A DNA stretch of 64,000 nucleotides from Anaerobium acetethylicum (GCF_900096945.1 NZ_FMKA01000001.1:1-64000); one strand, 5' to 3'. Counted from the first letter of the stretch, positions 54,197 to 63,229 are shown. Translations and numbers: made by a program. The notes: generated from the letters alone by a model not told the origin.

Positions 54197-54766
54197 ATGA
54201 GGAAAATTGATTTTAAGACAATTACCCAATACACACTGCTTGGAGCACTTGTCTTTTTTGCTGCAGGAATAGCATCAGGTCTTGCCTTGCTGGTATCGGA
54301 AGGGCTGATCGGATTTTCCGTGGAAGGAATCACGGGCGGTCTGCTTTTTGGCTTTTTTATCAGAAAATACTTCAGTATGATCAGGACGATGATTGCGGCT
54401 ACGATCAGCCTTGTCGTGGGGGTTTTTACAGGTGCATTTATCGGCCTTTTGATTTATGATGGATTCGGGGTTCCATTCCTTATTATGGGTTTCGTTGCCC
54501 TTTCGGTCTACAGGCTTATAATGGGCATAAAAAAGGAATTCGTTACGTTTGCCATAGCAGGCACGGTTATTTTTTATCTGGGGAATCTGCTTATGGATAA
54601 GATCAACGTATGGGGCGGCCCATTTTATGAATTTGTCAGCAATGCGGCAGGAGAAAGCGGATTCAATGTAGCAATTGTCGCTCTCGGTGCAGTGTTCCAT
54701 GGCATAGCGATCGGTTTTGGAACAGGTGTTTATATTTCGAGGCATGCTGAAAATGGAAATAAATAA
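54197..54766 (+). CDS. Polytopic membrane protein of unknown function
   Basis: 189 residues with about five to six hydrophobic helices and Gly-rich turns (GGLLFGFFIRKYFSMIRTM). It starts with a basic stretch and ends in a soluble tail (SRHAENGNK). ACGGAGGTG precedes ATG 54197, 31 bp after the YesN gene; a strong terminator follows, so it is the last gene of this unit. No family is recognised. Confidence 0.7.
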   Translation: MRKIDFKTITQYTLLGALVFFAAGIASGLALLVSEGLIGFSVEGITGGLLFGFFIRKYFSMIRTMIAATISLVVGVFTGAFIGLLIYDGFGVPFLIMGFVALSVYRLIMGIKKEFVTFAIAGTVIFYLGNLLMDKINVWGGPFYEFVSNAAGESGFNVAIVALGAVFHGIAIGFGTGVYISRHAENGNK

Positions 54767-54772
54767 TGCAGT

Positions 54773-54814
54773 AAAAGTCCCGTAAGAATCGAATCGATTC
54801 TTACGGGACTTTTT
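54773..54814 (+). terminator. Strong terminator after the two-component operon
   Basis: A near-continuous palindrome (AAAAGTCCCGTAAGAATCGA with its complement) followed by TTT, 6 bp after the membrane protein stop. Confidence 0.93.
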
Positions 54815-54825
54815 ATAAAGATATT

Positions 54826-54968
54826 GTAACTATTCAGGACTACGTCCTGCATAGTCACATATGAGGCACACAAATTGCAAAATCAGCAATTTGGCGCACG
54901 AATGTCTCGGGTTTTTATGCAAAATCAGCATAAAAACACCTCGCGAAATAGGGGTTCTGAACAGTTAC
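54826..54968 (-). mobile_element. Element family I, full reversed copy with perfect target duplication
   Basis: 143 bp from GTAACTATTCAGGAC to CTGAACAGTTAC in reverse orientation to the other full copies. The direct repeats AAGATATT flank it exactly (54818-54825 and 54969-54976). It lies between two convergent genes, 11 bp after the strong terminator. Confidence 0.88.
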
Positions 54969-55012
54969 AAGATATTTACCTGACTTGTTCTAAAAATGTT
55001 CTGAACAGTTAC

Positions 55013-56185
55013 TTAAAAAGCTACATTGGTACCGTAGTAGGTGCAGTGCAGGAGTTTTTCCATTTCGTCGACGCTGATCGGTCTAGGGTTGGAGCCTGTA
55101 CATGCATCGCCGACAGCCAGCTCAGCAATTCGTGCGGATTTTTCCTTGAATTCCTCTTCGTCGATACCAAATTCTTTCAGGGATTTCGGGATTCCAAGCT
55201 TCATGTTATAGCCTTCAATCAAGTCGCATAAAGACATCACGCAGCTGCGGTCGCTTCCGGTAATGCCGATGCTTCTTGCGATGTCAGCATAGCGGCTTTC
55301 AGCATCTTTTGAATTGAACTTAATGACATATGGAAGGTAGATTGCATTTGCACAGCCGTGAGGAATGTGGCCTGTAGAGAATGCGGCTCCTGTCTTGTGT
55401 GCCATTGAATGTACGATTCCAAGCAGAGCGTTAGAGAATGCCTGGCCTGCAAGGCACTGTGCATAGTGCATCTGTTCCCTTGCATCCATGTCGCCATTGA
55501 AAGAGTCAGGAAGATAGTCGAATACCATCTGGATAGCCTTGAGCGCAAGGGGATCCGTGAATGGGCTGTTCAGGGTTGAAACATATGCTTCGATTGCATG
55601 GGTAAGCGCATCCATTCCAGTGTGCGCTGTCAACTTAGCAGGCATGGTTTCAGCAAGTTCAGGATCTACGATGGCCATATCCGGTGTGATATTAAAATCA
55701 GCCAGCGGGTATTTGATGCCGCTTGCATAATCTGTGATAACGGAAAAAGCCGTTACTTCGGTCGCGGTTCCAGAGGTTGACGGGATGGCTATGAATCTGG
55801 CTTTCTGCCTAAGGGTAGGGAATGAGAACGGCTGGATCAGTTCTTCGAACGTGGTTTCAGGATATTCATAGAAAGTCCACATTGCCTTTGCTGCATCTAT
55901 CGGAGAACCGCCACCCATGGCTATGATCCAGTCAGGTTCAAATTCGCGCATTGCGGCAGCGCCCTTCATAACGGTTTCGACTGATGGATCCGGTTCTACA
56001 TTTTCAAACAACATAGTTTCGATTCCAGCCTCATCCAGATAGGAGATAACCTTGTCCACAAAGCCGAATTTTTTCATGGATCCTCCGCCTAAAACCAGGA
56101 TTGCTTTTTTACCTGCCAGATTTTTTAACTGTTCAAGTGCGCCTTTTCCGTAATACATGTCTCTTGGTAACGTAAATCTCATCAT
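55013..56185 (-). CDS. Iron-containing alcohol dehydrogenase (butanol-type)
   Basis: About 390 residues of the Fe-ADH family: LVLGGGSMKKFG, MGGGSPIDAAK (NAD(P) contact), and metal ligands in DALTHAIEAYVS and HSMAHKTGAAF plus GHIPHGCANAI. It reduces aldehydes to alcohols with NAD(P)H in fermentation. The frame extends to 56194, but AAAGGATGACAG places the ribosome site for the ATG at 56185. Two Rex-like operators upstream fit redox control. Confidence 0.9.
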   Translation of the reverse strand: MMRFTLPRDMYYGKGALEQLKNLAGKKAILVLGGGSMKKFGFVDKVISYLDEAGIETMLFENVEPDPSVETVMKGAAAMREFEPDWIIAMGGGSPIDAAKAMWTFYEYPETTFEELIQPFSFPTLRQKARFIAIPSTSGTATEVTAFSVITDYASGIKYPLADFNITPDMAIVDPELAETMPAKLTAHTGMDALTHAIEAYVSTLNSPFTDPLALKAIQMVFDYLPDSFNGDMDAREQMHYAQCLAGQAFSNALLGIVHSMAHKTGAAFSTGHIPHGCANAIYLPYVIKFNSKDAESRYADIARSIGITGSDRSCVMSLCDLIEGYNMKLGIPKSLKEFGIDEEEFKEKSARIAELAVGDACTGSNPRPISVDEMEKLLHCTYYGTNVAF

Positions 56186-56247
56186 GTCTGTCATCCTTTC
56201 GTTTTGAAAATATATGTGTATCCTGCAGTTTAAAAAAACTGAAGGAT

Positions 56248-56265
56248 GTGTTAAAATTATAACAA
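56248..56265. promoter_or_regulatory. Rex-like operator 1
   Basis: GTGTTAAAATTATAACAA differs from the Rex consensus TTGTTAANNNNTTAACAA at two of the defined positions. It lies about 65 bp upstream of the alcohol dehydrogenase start. Rex represses fermentation genes when NADH is low. Confidence 0.65.
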
Positions 56266-56278
56266 TAATATGATAACA

Positions 56279-56296
56279 TTGTTATTTGTTTAACAC
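56279..56296. promoter_or_regulatory. Rex-like operator 2
   Basis: TTGTTATTTGTTTAACAC differs from the Rex consensus at two defined positions. Its centre is 31 bp, about three helical turns, from operator 1, which suits side-by-side binding. Confidence 0.65.
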
Positions 56297-56363
56297 AATA
56301 ATGATTGAAAATGTTTGTTATTTAGTACAATTTTGGTAACTTTAATTGAATGGAGGAATAATT

Positions 56364-56714
56364 ATGAAGTCGAAGCAGGAAATAATTGAATACTGCAAAA
56401 CATTGCCCGAGACCTATGAGGACTATCCCTTTGATGATGAAACGGCAGTCATGCGATGCAGAGGGAATAAAAAGATTTTTGTGCTGATATTTGTCAGAGG
56501 GGATGTACTCTGGATAAATGTGAAGGTGGATCCTGAATGGGCGGGCTTCTGGCGGAATGCCTATGATTCAGTTGTGCCGGGATATCACATGAATAAAAAG
56601 CACTGGAATACGATTATCATGGATGGAACAGTTCCGTGGGAAGAGGTGAAGCGGATGATAGCGGAAAGCTATGATCTTGTAAAGCCGCGAGTGAAGAAAC
56701 CGAATTTCATATAA
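56364..56714 (+). CDS. MmcQ/YjbR family protein
   Basis: 116 residues from ATG 56364 with GGAGGAAT upstream. The YjbR fold signature is visible: CKTLPETYEDYPFDDETAVMRC, FVLIF, WINVKVDPEWAGFWRNAYDSVVPGYHMNKKHWNTI. The fold resembles CyaY and is sometimes called DNA-binding; the role is not known. It is divergent from the alcohol dehydrogenase, so the Rex sites may affect it too. Confidence 0.85.
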   Translation: MKSKQEIIEYCKTLPETYEDYPFDDETAVMRCRGNKKIFVLIFVRGDVLWINVKVDPEWAGFWRNAYDSVVPGYHMNKKHWNTIIMDGTVPWEEVKRMIAESYDLVKPRVKKPNFI

Positions 56715-56777
56715 GAAGAAGCTGTCTGACCCGGTTGCCAAGCGCAATACGGGTCTTTTCTAATTTATGGGAATTGA

Positions 56778-57033
56778 GTGTCAAAAGCCCATTTACAAAT
56801 GGTATTTGTCAATTTGCACAGGTTTTCGAATGGGGACGTGATGCAAAACATGTTCATTCGCAGCGCGCTCTCGCTTAGATGAAGACGTAGTGGTACGTAA
56901 GGCCGCAAAGTACGCGGCCTAAGTACCAACGTCTTCATAAAGCTGCTCATTGAATCATGTTTTGTATCACTGTGCTGCATCTGGTGGCTGTGCAAATTGA
57001 CGAAGTCGAAGGTTGCATGAGGGCTTTTGACAC
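56778..57033 (+). mobile_element. Palindromic element family II, complete copy C
   Basis: 256 bp with perfect inverted ends GTGTCAAAAGCCC (56778-56790) and GGGCTTTTGACAC (57021-57033). A second inner pair, GTCAATTTGCACAG and CTGTGCAAATTGAC (56808-57001), encloses the same nested palindromes as copy A. No coding frame and no clear target duplication. It abuts a coding remnant on its right. Confidence 0.85.
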
Positions 57034-57048
57034 GCTAGTCTTTGTTGA

Positions 57049-57243
57049 GAAATTCCTCCGATTCCCCATAAATTTAAATTGCTCCATGAGGAGGTGCGCA
57101 ACGCGCAAGAAGAATATGGTGTAGAAGCGACTGCGCGTCAGCGCGAGGGTTTTGCAAGGGAACTCTTTGTTCTTCTTAACGATTGCATAGATGTTCTTGT
57201 TTTACCGCTGGCAGGATTCTATGAAATGGATAGGATAGCCTAA
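57049..57243 (+). pseudogene. Coding remnant truncated next to element copy C
   Basis: After a TGA at 57046, 64 codons stay open to TAA 57241-57243 (IPPIPHKFKLLHEEVRNAQEEY, ELFVLLNDCIDVLVLPLAGFYEMDRIA). The composition is protein-like but there is no plausible start or ribosome site. It looks like the 3' end of a lost gene. The remaining stretch to 57463 holds an AT-rich region and no recognised promoter. Confidence 0.4.
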
Positions 57244-57463
57244 AACCAGTGCATTTGCTTTGAGTGTTTCGAATGAGAACAAGTGTAACAAAAATGAACA
57301 TGATGTTTTTCGGCGATTCAATCAAAATGTTTCATATTTAAACATTTGCGGGTTTTTTTTCGTTGATAACGATGGAAGAATTGGATAGAATAGTAAATGT
57401 AAAGAACATGTGAAACAATTAAAGAAATCGTTCATATAGGAAATGAATAAAGGTGGTGAGAAT

Positions 57464-58726
57464 ATGATAACGCTGTTGATCATAGCAGATGATTTTACGG
57501 GAGCGTTAGATACTGGAGTTCAATTTGCAGCCAGTGGCACAGCTACCAGAGTCGTAACGGATATACAATTTGATTACGGCCAGGTGGATGAAAAAGTCAG
57601 CGTATTGGTAATGGATGCAGAAACCAGACATCTGGAACCTGAAAAGGCCTACGATGTCGTATATCATATAACAAAAAAAGCCGTAGAACATGGAATTCCT
57701 TATATCTATAAAAAGACGGATTCGGGATTGCGTGGAAACATAGGAAGTGAGCTGGCAGCGATTCTTGATGCCACAGGCAGAAAATCACTTCATTTTTTTC
57801 CGGCATTTCCTAAAATGGGACGTATTACGAAGGATGGAATCCACTATATAGATGGCATTCCGGTTGAAGAAAGCGTTTTTGGGAAAGATCCTTTTGAACC
57901 GGTGACCTGCTCGTATATTCCGGATATTATCAAATTACAGACCAAGATCAAGGTCAGACTGGCAGAAGTGGAAAGCGGTCAGGCAGAAGACCGGCAGGCT
58001 TCTGAAATTATCATATGGGATGCCCAGACAGATGAGGAGCTGGAAGCCTTGGGAAGGAACCTCCAAAAAGAGGGAGGGCTTTCTATCATGGCAGGATGCG
58101 CAGGTTTTGCATCAGTACTTCCAAAACTTCTGGCGCTGGAAGGAAGGCCGCCAGGCATTCCGGATTTCGTTCCAAGATTTCTGGTGATATGCGGAAGCGT
58201 AAATCCAATCACAGTAAGCCAGCTTGATTACGCGGAACACCATGGTTTTCTGAGGATGAAAATGAGTCCGGAAGAAAAACTGGAAGAGGCATATTGGAAG
58301 AGCATCGAAGGCCAGAAGAGACTTGATCACTTAAAAGAACTGATTGAATCGAATCGCTGTTCTATCCTGGACAGCAATGATTATGCCGGAGGCTGTTCAA
58401 CCATGGGCTATGCACAGGAGCATCATATCGATACAGAGGAAATCAGAATCCGCATCGCCAGAAACTTAGGATATATCGTGAAGGAACTGGTAGAAAGAGG
58501 ACTGGAAGCAACGATGATGATTACCGGCGGCGACACGCTGATGGGATGCATGAAGCAGATGGACGTATTTGAAATGGAGCCGATCTGTGAGATGGGGCCG
58601 GGAATTGTGCTTTCCAGATTCAGAATTCTGGATGCAGAGTGTCAGCTGATTTCGAAATCAGGCGGTTTCGGAGGAGAACAGCTTCTGACAGATCTGGCAA
58701 AACAGATTCTGGCAGAACATAAATAA
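57464..58726 (+). CDS. Four-carbon acid sugar kinase (DUF1537 family)
   Basis: 420 residues from ATG 57464 (AAAGGTGGTGAG upstream). The N-terminal SBD_N domain starts LLIIADDFTGALDTGVQFA, with KKTDSGLRGNIGSEL; the C-terminal NBD domain has MITGGDTLMGCM and GPGIVLSR. Characterised members phosphorylate D-threonate, L-threonate, D-erythronate or related acids at C4. A pdxA2 gene two genes downstream supports D-threonate or a similar acid. Confidence 0.9.
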   Translation: MITLLIIADDFTGALDTGVQFAASGTATRVVTDIQFDYGQVDEKVSVLVMDAETRHLEPEKAYDVVYHITKKAVEHGIPYIYKKTDSGLRGNIGSELAAILDATGRKSLHFFPAFPKMGRITKDGIHYIDGIPVEESVFGKDPFEPVTCSYIPDIIKLQTKIKVRLAEVESGQAEDRQASEIIIWDAQTDEELEALGRNLQKEGGLSIMAGCAGFASVLPKLLALEGRPPGIPDFVPRFLVICGSVNPITVSQLDYAEHHGFLRMKMSPEEKLEEAYWKSIEGQKRLDHLKELIESNRCSILDSNDYAGGCSTMGYAQEHHIDTEEIRIRIARNLGYIVKELVERGLEATMMITGGDTLMGCMKQMDVFEMEPICEMGPGIVLSRFRILDAECQLISKSGGFGGEQLLTDLAKQILAEHK

Positions 58727-58750
58727 AGAAGAAGATAGGGAGGATTTAAA

Positions 58751-59905
58751 ATGTTAACTGATTATGTCTTACAGATGCCACGGGCCGTATATGGCGGCGA
58801 GCATGCACTTGAGAATATTACAGGGATTATGCAGGGGGTTAAAAAAGCAGCAGTGTTTACTGATCAGGGAATTATTGGTGCAGGACTGCTGGAATATCCG
58901 CTTTCACTGATTAAAGAAACAGGAGTTGAAACGGTGGTGCTTGGAGACCTTCCGGCAGAACCGACCTGTGACCAGACCCAGGAAGTGATCAACCGGTTCA
59001 GGGAATCGGGAGCTGATTTCATCGTGGCAGTCGGCGGCGGCAGCGTAATGGATACTGCAAAGCTTGCTTCTGTGCTTTCTACAGAAAACTTTTGCGTAAG
59101 AGATCTGCTGGACAACCCTTCACTGGGAGAAAAAGGCATCAAAACCCTGATGATTCCAACTACGGCAGGAACAGGTTCGGAAGCTACTCCCAACAGTATT
59201 GTTGCAGTTCCGGAAAAAGAGCTGAAAGTAGGCATAGTCAATGCAGCCATGATTGCAGATTATGTAATCCTGGACAGCAGGATGATCAAAATGCTTCCAA
59301 GGAAGATAGCGGCTGCTACCGGTGTAGATGCCCTTGCACATGCAATAGAATGTTTTACTTCCAAAAAATCCAATCCATTCAGTGATACATTTGCATTAGA
59401 AGCCCTTGATATGATTATGAACAACATCGAAGATGCCTGCGACAAACCGGAAGCCATGGATGCAAAGAAAGCAATGCTGACCGCTTCCTTCTATGCGGGA
59501 GTTGCGATTACTGCCTCAGGAACAACAGCTGTACATGCGTTGTCCTATCCGCTCGGTGGAAAGTACCACATCCCTCATGGTGTTGCAAATGCAATGATGC
59601 TTGTGCCGGTCATGAAGTTCAATGAACCAGCCTGCAGAGAAAAATTTGCCCTGGCTTACGACAGAATCGTCAAGACTGATAAGACGGCAGAAACGCCCGA
59701 AGAGAAGTCTGCCTGGATCATCAACAGGCTGGATGAAATCGTGAAACACCTCGAAATACCGTCAAGCTTAAAGGATTACGGAATCGGAAGCAACGATCTG
59801 GAATTCCTGGTAACTGCAGGTATGGGCGTGCAGAGGCTTCTGGTAAACAACATGCGGGAAGTGACCCCGGATGATGCAAGAAACTTGTATCTCGAAATCA
59901 TGTAA
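58751..59905 (+). CDS. Iron-containing alcohol dehydrogenase of the sugar-acid cluster
   Basis: 384 residues, Fe-ADH fold: VAVGGGSVMDTAKLAS, PTTAGTGSEATPNSI, and metal ligands in GVDALAHAIECFTS, HALSYPLGGKYHIPHGVANAM. It shares the family but not close sequence with the one at 55013. Located between the kinase and pdxA2 with short gaps, it may oxidise the hydroxy acid or reduce an aldehyde product. AGATAGGGAGG precedes ATG 58751. Confidence 0.88.
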   Translation: MLTDYVLQMPRAVYGGEHALENITGIMQGVKKAAVFTDQGIIGAGLLEYPLSLIKETGVETVVLGDLPAEPTCDQTQEVINRFRESGADFIVAVGGGSVMDTAKLASVLSTENFCVRDLLDNPSLGEKGIKTLMIPTTAGTGSEATPNSIVAVPEKELKVGIVNAAMIADYVILDSRMIKMLPRKIAAATGVDALAHAIECFTSKKSNPFSDTFALEALDMIMNNIEDACDKPEAMDAKKAMLTASFYAGVAITASGTTAVHALSYPLGGKYHIPHGVANAMMLVPVMKFNEPACREKFALAYDRIVKTDKTAETPEEKSAWIINRLDEIVKHLEIPSSLKDYGIGSNDLEFLVTAGMGVQRLLVNNMREVTPDDARNLYLEIM

Positions 59906-59988
59906 GCGGTATAGCGGCTATCAGGAATATCCTGGAGAAAAACAAAGCAGCAGGTATGATCTGATTGCAATAGACTGGAGGAAATAAA

Positions 59989-61026
59989 ATGGCAAAAAAA
60001 ATGATTATCGGCATCACTATGGGTGACCCGGCCAGCATAGGACCTGAGATTACGGTTAAGGCCCTCAGCGATCCGGCTGTTTACGACAGATGCAGCCCTG
60101 TAGTGATCGGAGATGTCTGCGTGATGGAAGCAGCTCTGAAGGTTGTCGGAAGGGAGGATATCAAAATCCACCCTGTATCATCGATAGGAGAGTGCTTGTT
60201 TACACCTGGCACAATCGATGTTTACGACATGAAGATTGTTGATATGGAAAAGCTTGAAACCGGAAAGGTTTCTGTGATGGCAGGGGAAGCGGCTTTTCAG
60301 TACGTCAAAAAAGTAATTGAGCTGGCGATGGACGGCGAAGTCGACGGTACCGTGACGAATGCCCTGAATAAGGAAGCCATCAATCTGGCTGGTCATCATT
60401 TTTCGGGACATACGGAAATCTATGCAGATTATACGGGAACAAAGAAGTACACAATGATGCTGGCTCATGAAAATTTAAGAGTCGTGCATGTATCCACTCA
60501 CGTTTCCCTCAGGGAAGCATGCGACAGGGTGAAAAAAGCAAGGGTTCTGGAAGTAATCGAGATTGCCAACCAGGCCTGCCTGGATCTTGGCATCGAGAAG
60601 CCGAAAATCGGCGTCTCCGGCCTGAATCCTCACAGCGGGGAAAATGGCCTGTTCGGAAGGGAAGAGCTCGATGAGATCATTCCTGCAATCAAAGCGGCAA
60701 AGGCAGAAGGAATCAATGCGGATGGACCTGTTCCGCCAGACACCATCTTCTCAAAAGCGAGAGGAGGCTGGTACGACATTGTAGTTGCGATGTATCACGA
60801 CCAGGGACATATTCCGCTCAAAGTGGTAGGCTTCATCTACAATCACGAAGCAGGAAAATGGGATGCCGTTTCCGGCGTCAATATCACCCTCGGCCTTCCG
60901 ATCGTCAGGGCTTCCGTTGATCATGGAACGGCTTTTGACCAGGCAGGAAAGGGCGTTGCAAGCGAACTCAGCCTGGTAAATGCGATTGATTATGCCATAA
61001 GGCTGTCAGTCAGCAATAAAAATTAG
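59989..61026 (+). CDS. PdxA2-type 4-phospho-hydroxyacid dehydrogenase
   Basis: 345 residues of the PdxA family: GITMGDPASIGPEI start, HHFSGHTEIYADYTGTKKYTMML, HVSTHVSLREAC (metal His residues), SGLNPHSGENGLFGREE, GPVPPDTIFSK and YHDQGHIPLKVVGF. The partner DUF1537 kinase identifies it as PdxA2, which oxidatively decarboxylates 4-phospho-threonate or erythronate to dihydroxyacetone phosphate, not as a vitamin B6 enzyme. ACTGGAGGAAAT precedes ATG 59989. Confidence 0.9.
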   Translation: MAKKMIIGITMGDPASIGPEITVKALSDPAVYDRCSPVVIGDVCVMEAALKVVGREDIKIHPVSSIGECLFTPGTIDVYDMKIVDMEKLETGKVSVMAGEAAFQYVKKVIELAMDGEVDGTVTNALNKEAINLAGHHFSGHTEIYADYTGTKKYTMMLAHENLRVVHVSTHVSLREACDRVKKARVLEVIEIANQACLDLGIEKPKIGVSGLNPHSGENGLFGREELDEIIPAIKAAKAEGINADGPVPPDTIFSKARGGWYDIVVAMYHDQGHIPLKVVGFIYNHEAGKWDAVSGVNITLGLPIVRASVDHGTAFDQAGKGVASELSLVNAIDYAIRLSVSNKN

Positions 61027-61070
61027 GAACCCCGGAATTTGTAATGATTTTAAATTAGGAGGACAATAAT

Positions 61071-62231
61071 ATGCAATATCCAAAGCTACATGAAATGACA
61101 TGGGACGGCACCATCTATCAAAATAATGACATGGGAACGCTTGAGGCACTTCTGCCAACCGGCGGATACCCTACCGCTCATTCACCGGCATTGCTGGAAC
61201 TGCCTAACGGCGACCTTCTGTGCTGCTGGTTCGCCGGCACCTACGAGGGCAGCGCCGATATCCACATCATTTGTTCTATACTTCCTAAGGATGCTCCGGC
61301 CTGGCTGCCTCCAGTTGATATCTCTGGCGACCCTGCCCGAAGCGAACAGAATCCTTCCTTGTTTTACGGTCCTGATGATGCCGTTTGGGCAATGTACACT
61401 GCCCAGCTTGACCGCCAGGAAGGCAAGGACAACATGCAGTATACTGCTGTGGTCCGCTGCCAGAAGAGCACTGACGGTGGCAGGACCTGGGGACCTTACG
61501 AAACGGTTTTCCCTGAAGAAGGAACATTCTGCCGCCAGCCGATTCAGGTTCTGTCAAACGGACGCTGGATCTTTGCAAACTGGCTGTGCACAGACTCTGC
61601 AGACGGGCTTTCGGGTGATCCCACTGCATTCCGCATCTCGGATGATGAGGGAAAGACATGGAAAATGGTCATGATGCCAAAGAGCAATGGCCATGTACAT
61701 GCAAATGTGGTAGAGCTGGAAAACGGACATCTGGTTGCTTTTATGCGTAACCGCGAGGCTTACCGTATCCACCGCAGCGAGTCCTTCGACTGGGGCGAGA
61801 CATGGAGCGTGCCGGCACCAACTCCGCTTCCAAACAATAATTCCAGTATAAGTGCAGTACGTCTGCAGAGCGGACGCATCGCAATTGCCTACAATCCGAC
61901 AAGTACACCTGATCCTCAGCCTGGAAAGGCTGCATGGCCTGGTCTGCGCTGCCCCGTAGCTGTGGCTCTGTCTGAGGACGGCGGTCTGACATTCCCGATT
62001 ATCCGCTGGATGGAAAGAGGCGAAGGCTTCATGGGTGATGAGAACAAGACCAACAATAAGCAGTATGAGTACCCTTATCTGATGCAGTCAGCTGACGGAG
62101 CATTGCATCTTGCGTACGCATCACACACACGCTTCGGAGTGAAATATGTCCGTTTTACCGAACAGGACGTACTGGGAGAAAAAAGAGAACGTGTAGGGCT
62201 CTATAATCCCACAGCTGCGCAGTTGCGCTAA
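61071..62231 (+). CDS. Intracellular sialidase-like beta-propeller protein
   Basis: 386 residues without signal peptide. The sialidase (BNR) fold is shown by four Asp boxes: STDGGRTWG, SDDEGKTWK, SFDWGETWS and SEDGGLTFP, with NPSLFY, FCRQPIQVL and HANVVELENGHLVAFMRNRE. It resembles a family of cytoplasmic sialidase-like proteins found in sugar-acid loci; true sialidase activity is doubtful. Arg codons are mostly CGC/CGT, unlike the genes before it. TTAGGAGGAC precedes ATG 61071. Confidence 0.8.
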   Translation: MQYPKLHEMTWDGTIYQNNDMGTLEALLPTGGYPTAHSPALLELPNGDLLCCWFAGTYEGSADIHIICSILPKDAPAWLPPVDISGDPARSEQNPSLFYGPDDAVWAMYTAQLDRQEGKDNMQYTAVVRCQKSTDGGRTWGPYETVFPEEGTFCRQPIQVLSNGRWIFANWLCTDSADGLSGDPTAFRISDDEGKTWKMVMMPKSNGHVHANVVELENGHLVAFMRNREAYRIHRSESFDWGETWSVPAPTPLPNNNSSISAVRLQSGRIAIAYNPTSTPDPQPGKAAWPGLRCPVAVALSEDGGLTFPIIRWMERGEGFMGDENKTNNKQYEYPYLMQSADGALHLAYASHTRFGVKYVRFTEQDVLGEKRERVGLYNPTAAQLR

Positions 62232-62307
62232 GCCAGGAAATTGAAATGTGGTTTTTGGCGATTTACAAGCGCCTGATATTATACAAATAGAAGAGGAGAG
62301 CATTATT

Positions 62308-63216
62308 ATGAAAACTGTTGAATTAAAAGGAATTATCCCCCCTATATTAACCCCTATGAACGCTGATGAATCTATTAATCTGAATGAGCTGCGTAACCAG
62401 ATCGAACGTATGCTGGAGGGCGGCGTCCATGGCCTGTTCCCGTTCGGAACCAACGGTGAAGGTTACATCCTGAGCGAAAATGAAAAAATAGAGGTCCTTG
62501 AGGCTACAATCGATCAGGTAAAGGGTCGTGTTCCGGTATACGCAGGCACTGGCTGTATTTCCACAGCTGATACAATCCGTGTTAGCAAGAAAGCACAGGA
62601 GCTTGGCGCAGACGTGCTGTCCATTATCACCCCTAGCTTTGCACTTGCTTCACAAAAAGAGCTTTATGACCATTACGTAGAAATCGCGAAGCATGTAGAT
62701 ATCCCGATTGTTCTGTACAACATCCCTGCACGTACAGGCAACAAACTGCTTCCTGAAACCGTTGCTAAGCTGGCAAAAGATGTAGACATCATCATGGGCG
62801 CAAAAGACTCAAGTGGTGACTGGGACAACCTGCTTGCCTACATCAATCTTACAAAAGACCTTGAAAAAGACTTCCGTGTTTTATCCGGAAACGATTCATT
62901 GATTCTTCAGTGTCTGGAAGCAGGCGGAGCAGGCGGTATTGCAGGATGCGCGAATGTATATCCACATGTTCTGGCATCGATCTACGAACTGTTCAAGGCT
63001 GGTAAGCTCGAAGAAGCTAAAGTTGCTCAGGACTCCATCGCTTCCTTCCGTGCCGTATTCAAATATGGCAACCCGAATACTGTTGTGAAAAAGGCTGTTT
63101 CTCTCCTTGGATATCCTGTAGGCGATTGCCGCCGCCCATTCAACTACCTGTGCGACGAAGGTGTTGAAGCGCTCAAACTGGTTTTAAAGGAAAATGCGGA
63201 TAAAGGAATGCGTTAA
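62308..63216 (+). CDS. DapA-like dihydrodipicolinate synthase family lyase
   Basis: 302 residues from ATG 62308 (AGAAGAGGAGAG upstream). Class I pyruvate-type aldolase fold: FPFGTNGEGYILSENEK, catalytic Tyr in VLYNIPARTGN and Schiff-base Lys in IMGAKDSSGD. Family members make or split 2-keto acids; with the neighbours a 2-keto-3-deoxy acid or sialic-acid-like lyase is possible, but lysine synthesis is less likely. All Arg codons are CGT or CGC, in contrast with AGA/AGG in the upstream genes. Confidence 0.88.
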   Translation: MKTVELKGIIPPILTPMNADESINLNELRNQIERMLEGGVHGLFPFGTNGEGYILSENEKIEVLEATIDQVKGRVPVYAGTGCISTADTIRVSKKAQELGADVLSIITPSFALASQKELYDHYVEIAKHVDIPIVLYNIPARTGNKLLPETVAKLAKDVDIIMGAKDSSGDWDNLLAYINLTKDLEKDFRVLSGNDSLILQCLEAGGAGGIAGCANVYPHVLASIYELFKAGKLEEAKVAQDSIASFRAVFKYGNPNTVVKKAVSLLGYPVGDCRRPFNYLCDEGVEALKLVLKENADKGMR

Positions 63217-63229
63217 TAGCTTATAAAAT

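Noticed and set aside
61071-62231. Annotation as a secreted exo-alpha-sialidase
   Set aside because: No signal peptide or surface anchor, and the operon context is sugar-acid catabolism; only the fold is supported.
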